64,000 bases of DNA, from NCBI GenBank assembly GCA_035691285.1, contig DASSJI010000003.1:1-64000 (forward strand), in the 5' to 3' direction. A program made the translations under genes and the position numbers. The notes beneath the pieces are model-generated. The model was not told the DNA's origin. It saw nothing but the letters and a program-made list of their open reading frames with translations, and made no database searches. Origin of the DNA: DATFEN01 sp035691285. Lineage in GTDB: Bacteria; Acidobacteriota; Vicinamibacteria; Fen-336. This document shows, piece by piece, positions 49,387 through 57,944 of this stretch (the stretch's first letter is position 1; each line of letters opens with the position of its first letter).

Positions 49387-51000
49387 GTGACGACGACCAG
49401 AAACCCTCATTTTACAGGCCACTCCGCGCGCGGTCAAGGCGCCCTGCGCTCCGCCGGGCTCGTCTCGCTGCTCATCCTCTGCTCGCGCATCCTCGGCGTC
49501 GTCCGGGAGCAGGTGTTCGCCGCGGTCCTCGGCGCCGGGATGCACGCCGACGCCTACCAGATCGGCTTCCGCATCCCCAACCTGCTGCGCGACCTCTTCG
49601 CGGAGGGCGCGCTCTCGGCCGCCTTCGTGCCCAGCTACGCTCGCGCCGCACGGGAGGGGGGCCGCGCGACGGCGCAGCGGCTCGCCTCGCGCGTCCTGAC
49701 GCTCCTGGGCGTCGTCCTCGGGGCCCTGGTCCTCGCCGGCCTGCTCGGCGCCCACGCCCTGGTCGCGACCCTGGCTCCGGGCTTCGACGCCGTGCCGGGC
49801 AAGGCCGAGCTGACGGTGCTGCTCACGCGGATCATGCTGCCGTTCCTGCCCCTCGTCTCGTTCGCGGCCGTGGCCATGGGCATGCTCAACGCCGAGGAAC
49901 GCTACGGCCCGCCGGCCTTCGCGCCGGCCATGTTCAACGTGGTCGCGATCGCCGTCGGTGCCACGCTGTGGCTGCTCGGCTGGCCGATCGAAGAGGTGGT
50001 GGTCGGCTGGGCCGGCGGGACGCTGCTCGGCGGGCTCGCGCAGTTCCTCGTCCAGGTGCCGGCGCTGCGCGCCCAGGGCTTCCGGTTCCGGCCCGAGTGG
50101 GCGCCCCGCGACCCGGGCATTCGGCGCCTCGCCGCCCTGATGGGCCCGGCCACCGCGGGCCTGGCCGCGGTGCAGGTCAACATCTTCGTCAACAGCATCT
50201 TCGCCTCCCACGAACCCGGGGCCGTGTCGTGGCTCAGCTACGCCTTCCGCATCCTCTACCTGCCCATCGGCCTCTTCGGCGTGGCCGCGGGCACCGTCGC
50301 GGCCACGGGTCTCGCGAAGCGCGCGGCCCAGAACGACATGGAGGGCCTGCGCGACACGCTGCGGCTCTCGCTGCGGATGCTGGCCTTCCTCACCGTCCCG
50401 GCCACGGCGGGACTGCTCGTGCTGGGCGTCCCGATCGTGCGCCTGCTCTTCGAGCGCGGCCGCTTCACGCCGCACGACACCGAGCGGACGGCGGCGGCGC
50501 TGGCCTTCTACGGCGCCGGGCTCGTCGCCTACGCCGCGGTGAAGGTCCTCGCGCCGGCCTTCTACGCGCTCGGCGCGCCGCGCATTCCGCTCATCGCGAG
50601 CGTCCTGGCCGTCGCGACGAACCTGCTCCTCAACCTGGCTCTGTACGATCGGCTCGGCTTCCGCAGCGTCGCGCTGGGCACGAGCGTGGCCGCGGTGGTC
50701 AACGCCGCGGCCCTCGCGGTCGCCTTCGAGCGACGCGTGGGCGGGCTCTGGGCACAGGGCTTCGGCCCCGGGATCGGGAGGATGGTCCTCGCCGCGGCGG
50801 GGATGGCGCCCGTGGCCTGGCTCTCCTCGCGGGCCATCGAGGGCGCCATGGGCCTCGAAGGGCTTCCCGCGCAAGCGGCGACGGCGCTCGTGCCTGTCGC
50901 CGCGGGCGTCGTGGCCTACTTCGGCGCCGCGCTCGCGCTCGGGCTGCCCGAGGCCCGCCGCTTGGTTTCCGCCGTGTGGAGGCGGGCATGGCCGTGCTAG
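49387..51000 (+). CDS. murJ: Lipid II flippase MurJ (MviN)
   Basis: About 537 residues, 14 predicted helices. Family features: GLVSLLILCSRILGVVREQ, ADAYQIGFRIPNLLRDLFAEGALSAAFVPSY, PATAGLAAVQVNIFVNSIFAS and LLFERGRFT. It moves lipid II across the inner membrane for peptidoglycan synthesis. The only standard start before the first helix is GTG 49387, which has no Shine-Dalgarno, lies over the divergent rpsT promoter and is followed by codons with A/T third positions. Initiation at CTG 49444 is an alternative. Confidence 0.93.
   Translation: MTTTRNPHFTGHSARGQGALRSAGLVSLLILCSRILGVVREQVFAAVLGAGMHADAYQIGFRIPNLLRDLFAEGALSAAFVPSYARAAREGGRATAQRLASRVLTLLGVVLGALVLAGLLGAHALVATLAPGFDAVPGKAELTVLLTRIMLPFLPLVSFAAVAMGMLNAEERYGPPAFAPAMFNVVAIAVGATLWLLGWPIEEVVVGWAGGTLLGGLAQFLVQVPALRAQGFRFRPEWAPRDPGIRRLAALMGPATAGLAAVQVNIFVNSIFASHEPGAVSWLSYAFRILYLPIGLFGVAAGTVAATGLAKRAAQNDMEGLRDTLRLSLRMLAFLTVPATAGLLVLGVPIVRLLFERGRFTPHDTERTAAALAFYGAGLVAYAAVKVLAPAFYALGAPRIPLIASVLAVATNLLLNLALYDRLGFRSVALGTSVAAVVNAAALAVAFERRVGGLWAQGFGPGIGRMVLAAAGMAPVAWLSSRAIEGAMGLEGLPAQAATALVPVAAGVVAYFGAALALGLPEARRLVSAVWRRAWPC
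49409..49437 (-). promoter_or_regulatory. Sigma70-type promoter of rpsT
   Basis: On the minus strand TTGACC (49437-49432), exactly 17 bases, then TAAAAT (49414-49409). Transcription should begin near 49402, giving a leader of about 30 bases with AGGAGG. It overlaps the 5' part of the murJ reading frame. Confidence 0.75.
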
Positions 51001-51010
51001 CCTGCCCTGC

Positions 51011-51922
51011 ATGAAGCCGGACGGAGCCGAGCCCAGGGGCGAGGCGGCCGTCTCGGAGTACCTCGACCACCTGCGCGTCGAGCGGGGCCTGGCGGACAAC
51101 TCGCTCCTCGCCTACGGCCGCGACCTCTCCCTGCTCCGAGAGCACGCGCGCGAGCGGCGCCGGCCCGTCCTGGCCCTGAAGCAGGCGGAGCTGACGGACT
51201 TCATCGGCTGGCTTCGCTCCCGGGGCCTCTCCCCGCGCTCCGTGGCCCGCGCCGTCCACGCCTTGCGCGGCTTCTACCGCTACGCCGTGCGCGAGGGGAA
51301 GATCGACGTCGACCCCATGGAGAACCTGAAGGCGCCGCGGGCCTTCAAGGCGCTGCCCCGCGTGCTCTCCGCAGCCCAGGTGGACTCCCTGCTGGCCGCT
51401 CCGGACGTCAAGACGCCCCTGGGCGTTCGGGATCGCGCGATCCTCGAGGTGCTGTACGCCACGGGGCTCCGCGCCTCGGAGCTCGTCGGCCTGAAGCCGG
51501 CGGACCTCGACCTCGAGGTCGGCCTGCTCACCTGCTTCGGAAAAGGGCGCAAGGAGCGCCTGGTGCCGATGGGGCGGGCTGCGCGCCAATGGGTGTCGCG
51601 CTACCTCGACGGCGTGCGTCCGGTCCTCGCCAAGGGCCGCCAGGTGCCCCGGCTCTTCCTGAGCCAGCGCGGAGGACCCCTGACGCGCATGGGCCTCTGG
51701 GGCATCGTGAGGCGCCACGCCGTGACCGCCGGCGTCGAGCGCGTCCTGACGCCTCACGTCCTGCGCCACTCCTTCGCGACGCACCTGCTCGAGCACGGCG
51801 CCGACCTGCGCGCGCTCCAGGCGATGCTCGGCCACGCGGACATCTCGACGACGCAGATCTACACGCACGTGTCGAGGGAGAGGCTCCGGAAGATCTACGA
51901 CGAGTTTCATCCTCGAGCTTAG
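51011..51922 (+). CDS. xerD: Tyrosine recombinase XerC/XerD family
   Basis: 303 residues, the usual length. N-terminal SAM-like DNA-binding domain (about 15-100) and catalytic domain with the full set Arg154 (TGLRASEL), Lys178 (GKGRKER), His249 and Arg252 (TPHVLRHSF), His275 (MLGHADIS) and nucleophile Tyr284 (TQIYTH). It resolves chromosome dimers at dif. XerD over XerC is a judgement from overall similarity. No integrase-associated genes are nearby, so it is housekeeping rather than mobile. Confidence 0.88.
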   Translation: MKPDGAEPRGEAAVSEYLDHLRVERGLADNSLLAYGRDLSLLREHARERRRPVLALKQAELTDFIGWLRSRGLSPRSVARAVHALRGFYRYAVREGKIDVDPMENLKAPRAFKALPRVLSAAQVDSLLAAPDVKTPLGVRDRAILEVLYATGLRASELVGLKPADLDLEVGLLTCFGKGRKERLVPMGRAARQWVSRYLDGVRPVLAKGRQVPRLFLSQRGGPLTRMGLWGIVRRHAVTAGVERVLTPHVLRHSFATHLLEHGADLRALQAMLGHADISTTQIYTHVSRERLRKIYDEFHPRA

Positions 51923-51935
51923 ATCCCCCTCCCTA

Positions 51936-51957
51936 TCCCTCCCCCAAGGGGGAGGGA
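51936..51957. repeat. Perfect palindrome TCCCTCCCCC-AA-GGGGGAGGGA
   Basis: Ten-base arms around AA, 14 bases after the xerD stop, with no T-tract on either side. It may be a terminator-like hairpin for xerD or one copy of a dispersed C-rich palindrome. A partial C-rich direct copy (CCCCCTCCC) precedes it. Confidence 0.55.
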
Positions 51958-52181
51958 AGTGGCTCCGCACAAGCTGCGTGCCTCGCCTCCGCTCGCGGGG
52001 CGGAGTCGAAGCACGCGGGTTGTCTCGGCTCGGTTTCCCGAACGTGGCGTGCGCGACGCCCAGCGGGCCCGCCCGACATCAGCCGTGGGTCGCGCCACTC
52101 CCGCACTTGGCTCGCGACCGGCCCGCGTGATAGCCTCGCGCGTTTTGGACGGGTCCCGAGGGACCCCGAAGCGGAGTGGGA
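51958..52181 (+). promoter_or_regulatory. metK upstream region with hairpin
   Basis: The longest non-coding stretch of the window. Its last part has GGGTCCC-GA-GGGACCC (52151-52166), 6 bases before the metK Shine-Dalgarno. I see no SAM riboswitch core, no tRNA and no clear -10/-35 pair. A weak TTGGCT (52107) with GATAGC 17 bases later is the best promoter guess. Confidence 0.3.
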
Positions 52182-53327
52182 ATGGCAAGAAACGGGCGAC
52201 ACCTCTTCACCTCGGAGTCGGTCACCGAGGGGCATCCCGACAAGATCGCGGACCAGATCTCGGACGCCGTCCTGGATGCCCTGATCGCGCAGGACCCCAC
52301 GAGCCGCGTGGCCTGCGAGACGATGGTCACGACCGGCCTGGCCTTCATCGCCGGCGAGATCACCACCAAGGCCTACGCCGACCTGCCCACGATCGTGCGC
52401 GAGACGATCAAGGGCGTGGGCTACACGCGCGCCAAGTACGGATTCGACTACGAGACCTGCGCCGTGATCTCCGCGATCCACGAGCAGTCGCCCGACATCG
52501 CGATGGGGGTCGACCCGGGCGGCGCCGGGGACCAGGGGCTGATGTTCGGCTACGCCTGCAACGAGACCGACGAGCTGATGCCGCTGCCGATCATGCTGGC
52601 GCACAAGCTCACGCGGCGCCTCAGCCAGGTTCGCAAGGAGGAGATCCTCGACTACCTCCGCCCGGACGGCAAGAGCCAGGTGACGGTCGAGTACGAGGGG
52701 GACCGGCCCGCCCGCGTCGAGGCGGTCATCGTCTCCGCCCAGCACAGCGATCTCGTGAAGATGGAGACGATCCGCGAGGACATCCTGGAGAAGGTCATCC
52801 ACTGCGTGATCCCGCGCCAGCTCCTCGACGAGAAGACGAAGTACTTCATCAACCCGACGGGACGCTTCGTGGTGGGCGGGCCGCAGGGCGACTGCGGCCT
52901 CACGGGCCGCAAGATCATCGTCGACACCTACGGCGGCGTGGGCAGCCACGGCGGCGGCGCCTTCTCGGGCAAGGACCCCACGAAGGTGGACCGCTCGGCG
53001 TCCTACATGGCGCGCCACATCGCCAAGAACATCGTGGCCGCCGGCGTCGCGGAGAAGATCGAGCTGCAGATCGCCTACGCGATCGGCGTGCCCGATCCGG
53101 TCTCGATCATGGCGGACACGATGGGCACGGGCAAGGTCGAGGAGGCGAGGCTCGTCGACGCCATCCGCCAGGTCTTCCCGCTCTCGCCCCGGGGCATCAT
53201 CGAGTACCTCGACCTGCGCAAGCCGATCTTCAAGGCCACGGCGGCGTACGGACACTTCGGCCGCCCCGACTTCGCTTGGGAGCGTACCGACAAGGCCGAG
53301 GCCCTGCGCAAGCTGTTGCTGAAGTAG
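52182..53327 (+). CDS. metK: S-adenosylmethionine synthetase
   Basis: 381 residues from ATG 52182, with GGAG five bases upstream. A GTG at 52176 is less likely. Makes SAM from methionine and ATP. Motifs: FTSESVTEGHPDKIADQIS, GAGDQGLMFGYAC, GGPQGDCGLTGRKIIVDTYGG and the P-loop-like GGGAFSGKDPTKVDRS. It begins a SAM/SAH neighbourhood that includes the regulator at 55115 and ahcY. Confidence 0.96.
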   Translation: MARNGRHLFTSESVTEGHPDKIADQISDAVLDALIAQDPTSRVACETMVTTGLAFIAGEITTKAYADLPTIVRETIKGVGYTRAKYGFDYETCAVISAIHEQSPDIAMGVDPGGAGDQGLMFGYACNETDELMPLPIMLAHKLTRRLSQVRKEEILDYLRPDGKSQVTVEYEGDRPARVEAVIVSAQHSDLVKMETIREDILEKVIHCVIPRQLLDEKTKYFINPTGRFVVGGPQGDCGLTGRKIIVDTYGGVGSHGGGAFSGKDPTKVDRSASYMARHIAKNIVAAGVAEKIELQIAYAIGVPDPVSIMADTMGTGKVEEARLVDAIRQVFPLSPRGIIEYLDLRKPIFKATAAYGHFGRPDFAWERTDKAEALRKLLLK

Positions 53328-53340
53328 GCGACGGACAGCC

Positions 53341-55065
53341 GTGACGCGTCGCCGCCGGGCTCTGCTGGGATGCCTGGCGGCGGTCGTCGCCGGCTGGGCC
53401 TGGCTCGCGAGCCGGGGCCCGCTGCCGGTGTCGGGCCCGCCGCCCGACGACGGCTACGTCCGCGTGCCCGGGGCCGTTCACGTCCACACGACCCTGTCCG
53501 ATGGCGGAGGCACCCCCGCCGAGGTGGCCGCCGCCGCGCGCGCGGCCGGGCTGGGGTTCGTCGCGATCACCGACCACAACACGGTGGAGGCGAAGCCGTT
53601 CGAGGGCGTGCACGACGGCGTGCTGACCCTCGTAGGGACGGAGATCTCGACGACGGCGGGCCACGTCCTCGCCCTCGGCGTGAAGGACCCGGCCTATCGC
53701 TTCTCGGGCGACGCGCTGGACGCGCTCCACGACGTCCGGGACCTCGGGGGCACGGCCTTCGCCGCGCACCCGCTGAGCCCCCGAACCGACTTCCTGTGGA
53801 CCGGCTGGGGGCTTCCAGGACCCTGGGGAATGGAGCTCTGGAACGGCGACAGCCAGTGGCGCGCGGCGGGGTGGGGAAGGCTCCTGCGCACCGCCGCGGT
53901 CTACCTCGTCAACCCCCGCCACGCGCTGCTCGGCTCGCTGAGCCCGCCCGGCGACGCCCTGGCCCGCTGGGACCGCCTGCTCGCGGACCGGAGGGTCGCC
54001 GGCCTGCTCGGCGCGGACGCCCACAGCCGCCTGCCGCTCTCGAAGCGCTTCGCCCCCCGTTTTCCGTCCTACCGGGCGCTCTTCGAGCTGGCCCGGAACT
54101 ACGCGGTGCTCGACGCGCCGCTCTCGGGGGACGCGCGTCGGGATGCCGAGGCGATCGTCACGGCACTGGCCCGGGGCCGGTGCTACGTCGGGATCGACGC
54201 GCTGGCCTCGGCCGCGGCCTTCTCGTTCGTCGCCACGGCGGGATCCGAGCGATTCACCATGGGCGACGCCGCGCCCCTCGAGGCCAGGCCCCGTCTCCGG
54301 GTGGCAGCGCGCGCCCCGCGGGGCAGCCGGGCGCGCCTGCTCCGGGACGGCGAGCTCGTCGCGCGCTCCGAGCCGTCCGGGGAGGCCGGCTTGCGCCTCG
54401 AGGCCGAGGCGGACCTGCCGGGCTGCTACCGCGTCGAGGCACGCGTCCCGGGGCACGAGCTGCCGTGGATCCTCTCGAACCCGATCTGCGTGCACGATGC
54501 GAAGGCGCGGGCGGATCGCGAGGCGCGATCCTCCTGGCCGGACGACCCACCGCCTCCGGCCCCGAAGGCCGTCCTCGCGGATCCCGCAGCGTTCGTGGTG
54601 GAGGCCGACCCGTCGTCGGAGGCGCAGCACGACGTCCGCGTGCCGGGGGGAGGCCCGCGTGGCGGGCCGGCAGCGAAGCTCGCGTTTCGACTCGGTCGGC
54701 CGGAGCCCGGGCGACCCTTCGTGTGGTGTGCGCTGGTGAACCGCGAGCCGCGCGACCTCAGCGGCGCCCGGGGGCTGGTGTTGTGGGTCAAGGCCGATGG
54801 CGAATACCGCTTCTGGGTCCAGTTTCGCGACGAGAATCCCGCCGCCAGGGACGAGGGCGTCGAGCCGTGGTTCGCGTCGGTGCGCACCTCGCGGGAGTGG
54901 CGGGCGGTGGCGGTGCCGTTCGCGCGCCTGCGCTCGATCCACCCGCAGACGGACGGCAGCTTCGACGCCGCCCGCGTCCGGGCCCTCGTCTTCGTGGTCG
55001 ACCACGGAGCGGTGAAGCCCGGGACGGCGGGAACGATCTGGATCGCGGAGCCGGCCGTCTACTAG
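53341..55065 (+). CDS. Exported PHP-domain phosphoesterase-like protein with C-terminal beta-sandwich
   Basis: 574 residues from GTG. An N-terminal signal/anchor helix (about 5-24) precedes a PHP domain: HVHTTLSDG (HxH metal site), AITDHNTVE, VGTEISTTAGHVLALG, AHPLSP and LLGADAHS, all metal-ligand segments of the fold. From about 470 the chain resembles CBM11/CIA30-type sandwiches (LVLWVKADGEYRFWVQFRD, then WRAVAVPFARLRS). Exported PHP proteins are poorly characterised and may hydrolyse phosphoesters or cyclic nucleotides outside the cytoplasm. It sits between metK and the SAH regulator without an obvious link. Confidence 0.75.
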   Translation: MTRRRRALLGCLAAVVAGWAWLASRGPLPVSGPPPDDGYVRVPGAVHVHTTLSDGGGTPAEVAAAARAAGLGFVAITDHNTVEAKPFEGVHDGVLTLVGTEISTTAGHVLALGVKDPAYRFSGDALDALHDVRDLGGTAFAAHPLSPRTDFLWTGWGLPGPWGMELWNGDSQWRAAGWGRLLRTAAVYLVNPRHALLGSLSPPGDALARWDRLLADRRVAGLLGADAHSRLPLSKRFAPRFPSYRALFELARNYAVLDAPLSGDARRDAEAIVTALARGRCYVGIDALASAAAFSFVATAGSERFTMGDAAPLEARPRLRVAARAPRGSRARLLRDGELVARSEPSGEAGLRLEAEADLPGCYRVEARVPGHELPWILSNPICVHDAKARADREARSSWPDDPPPPAPKAVLADPAAFVVEADPSSEAQHDVRVPGGGPRGGPAAKLAFRLGRPEPGRPFVWCALVNREPRDLSGARGLVLWVKADGEYRFWVQFRDENPAARDEGVEPWFASVRTSREWRAVAVPFARLRSIHPQTDGSFDAARVRALVFVVDHGAVKPGTAGTIWIAEPAVY

Positions 55066-55068
55066 GCC

Positions 55069-55112
55069 TTGACACGTCCTGGCGTCCGCTATATCCTTCA
55101 ATCCGGATATAG
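55069..55112 (+). promoter_or_regulatory. Promoter and palindromic operator of the regulator-ahcY operon
   Basis: TTGACA (55069-55074) with a -10 TATCCT (55092-55097) 17 bases later. The perfect inverted repeat CTATATCC-N8-GGATATAG (55089-55112) covers the -10 and the start site and ends two bases before the ATG. This geometry fits autorepression by the ArsR-type protein encoded next. Confidence 0.7.
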
Positions 55113-55114
55113 GG

Positions 55115-56073
55115 ATGGCTACGGCTCCGGTGCGACCCGAGGCGCTGCTGGGCTGGATGGGCACGCTGGCCGACGCGACGCGCCTGCGCCTGCTGCGCCT
55201 GCTCGAGCGGAACGAGCTCCAGGTGCAGGAGCTGTGCGACGTCCTGCAGCTTCCCCAGTCGACCGTGAGCCGCCATCTCAAGGTCCTCGCCGACCAGGGC
55301 TGGGTCGCGAGCCGGCCGCAAGGCACCACGCGGCTCTATCGCATGACGGAGGCCGACGCCGGCGCGCGGCGTCTCTGGCTCCTGGCCAGGGAGCAGCTGA
55401 ACGGCTGGGCCACGGCGAGGCAGGACCACCTTCGGCTCACGCGCCGCCTCGCGGAGCGTCAGCCGGAGGCGCAGGCGTTCTTCGCCGGCGCCGCGGGGCA
55501 GTGGGATCGCCTGCGGCGGGAGCTCTACGGGGACGCTTTCGCCCAGGCCGCGCTCCTGGCGCTCTTGCCCGCCGCGTGGACCGTGGCGGACCTCGGCTGC
55601 GGCACCGGCCATGCGGCCGCGGCCCTCGCGCCCTTCGTGCGACGCGTGATCGGCGTGGATCAGTCCGCCGCGATGTTGAAGGCCGCCCGGCGGCGCGCCT
55701 CCGGCCTCGCGAACGTCGAGCTGCGCCAGGGCAGCCTCGAGGCATTGCCGATCGGCGATGCCGGCGTGGACGCCGCGCTGCTCCTGCTGGCGCTCAGCTA
55801 CGTCGACTCGCCCCGCGCGGCGCTGCTCGAGGCCGGGCGCGTCCTGCGCCCGGGGGGGCGCCTCGTGGTCGTGGACCTGCTCCGGCACGACCGCGAGGAG
55901 TTCCGGCGCCGGATGGGCCAGCGCTGCCTCGGCTTCGAGCCGGCGGAGCTCGAGGCCCTGGCGCGCGAGGCCGGCTTCGTCGAGTCGACCGCGCGGCCCC
56001 TGACGCCCGAGCCGGAGGCGAAGGGGCCGGCGCTCACGCTCTTGTCCGCATCGAAAGGATGGAAGGGAGACGC

Positions 56074-56077
<4 letters not shown>
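55115..56077 (+). CDS. ArsR-family regulator fused to a SAM-methyltransferase-like domain (SahR-like)
   Basis: 320 residues. Residues ~12-85 form an ArsR winged helix (LADATRLRLLRLLERNELQV, QSTVSRHLKVLADQGWV, GTTRLYRM). Residues ~140-310 form a class I methyltransferase fold with motif I DLGCGTGHAAAA (159-165), GVDQSAAML and LLRPGGRLVVVDLL-like strands. SahR proteins of Proteobacteria are ArsR-type repressors that sense S-adenosylhomocysteine and control ahcY and methionine genes. The overlap with ahcY (ATGA) and the palindrome in its promoter support the same job here. The methyltransferase-like domain probably serves as an SAH sensor; catalysis is not excluded. Confidence 0.85.
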
Positions 56078-57540
<1,463 letters not shown>

Positions 57541-57574
57541 CGGGAGCCGGGCGAGGGACGCCCCCGTGTCGGGT

Positions 57575-57580
57575 TAGGAT
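57575..57580 (+). promoter_or_regulatory. -10-like element TAGGAT before the PilZ gene
   Basis: TAGGAT is 18 bases before the TTG start at 57599 and is followed by a CCCCCGGGGG palindrome. No -35 is clear. Confidence 0.35.
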
Positions 57581-57598
57581 TCCCCCGGGGGCGGACCC

Positions 57599-57934
57599 TT
57601 GAAAGGCACCGATCGCTACCACGTCGACGGCGTGCTGTGCCGGCTCGACGACCGGGCCCTGCGCGTGGTGAACATGAGCGTGGGCGGCTTCTTCGTCGAG
57701 TGCGCCGAGCCGCTCCCGCGGGGGACGTCGGCCCGCTTCGAGCTGCGCCTGCCCGACGGCCGCGCCCTCTCCATGACGGGCCTCGTGACCTGGATCAACG
57801 AGCCCTCCGCGCCGCGCAAGGCCTACCTGCCGCCCGGCTTCGGCGTCAAGATCCAGCGCATCGCGTTCCCGGACAAGATGACGCTCCTGGCGCTGCTGCG
57901 GGAAAGCCCGCCCGAGGCGATGCGCCAGCGCTAG
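57599..57934 (+). CDS. PilZ-domain protein
   Basis: 111 residues from TTG. A single PilZ beta-barrel: NMSVGGFFVECAEPLPRGTSARFEL contains the (D/N)xSxxG motif, followed by GLVTWINE and GFGVKIQRIAF. The N-terminal RxxxR c-di-GMP motif is not evident (DRYHVDG only), so binding of c-di-GMP is uncertain and it may be a non-binding adaptor. It is convergent with the lptFG gene, 10 bases away. Confidence 0.8.
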   Translation: MKGTDRYHVDGVLCRLDDRALRVVNMSVGGFFVECAEPLPRGTSARFELRLPDGRALSMTGLVTWINEPSAPRKAYLPPGFGVKIQRIAFPDKMTLLALLRESPPEAMRQR

Positions 57935-57944
57935 GCCGCGGGCG

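Noticed and set aside
51011..51922. The tyrosine recombinase as the integrase of a mobile element
   Set aside because: It has XerC/XerD length and sequence, lies between murJ and metK, and no att-like repeats, tRNA or phage genes accompany it.
51923..52181. A tRNA gene or a known SAM riboswitch before metK
   Set aside because: No cloverleaf with T-arm GGTTCRA was found on either strand, and no conserved riboswitch core could be matched.
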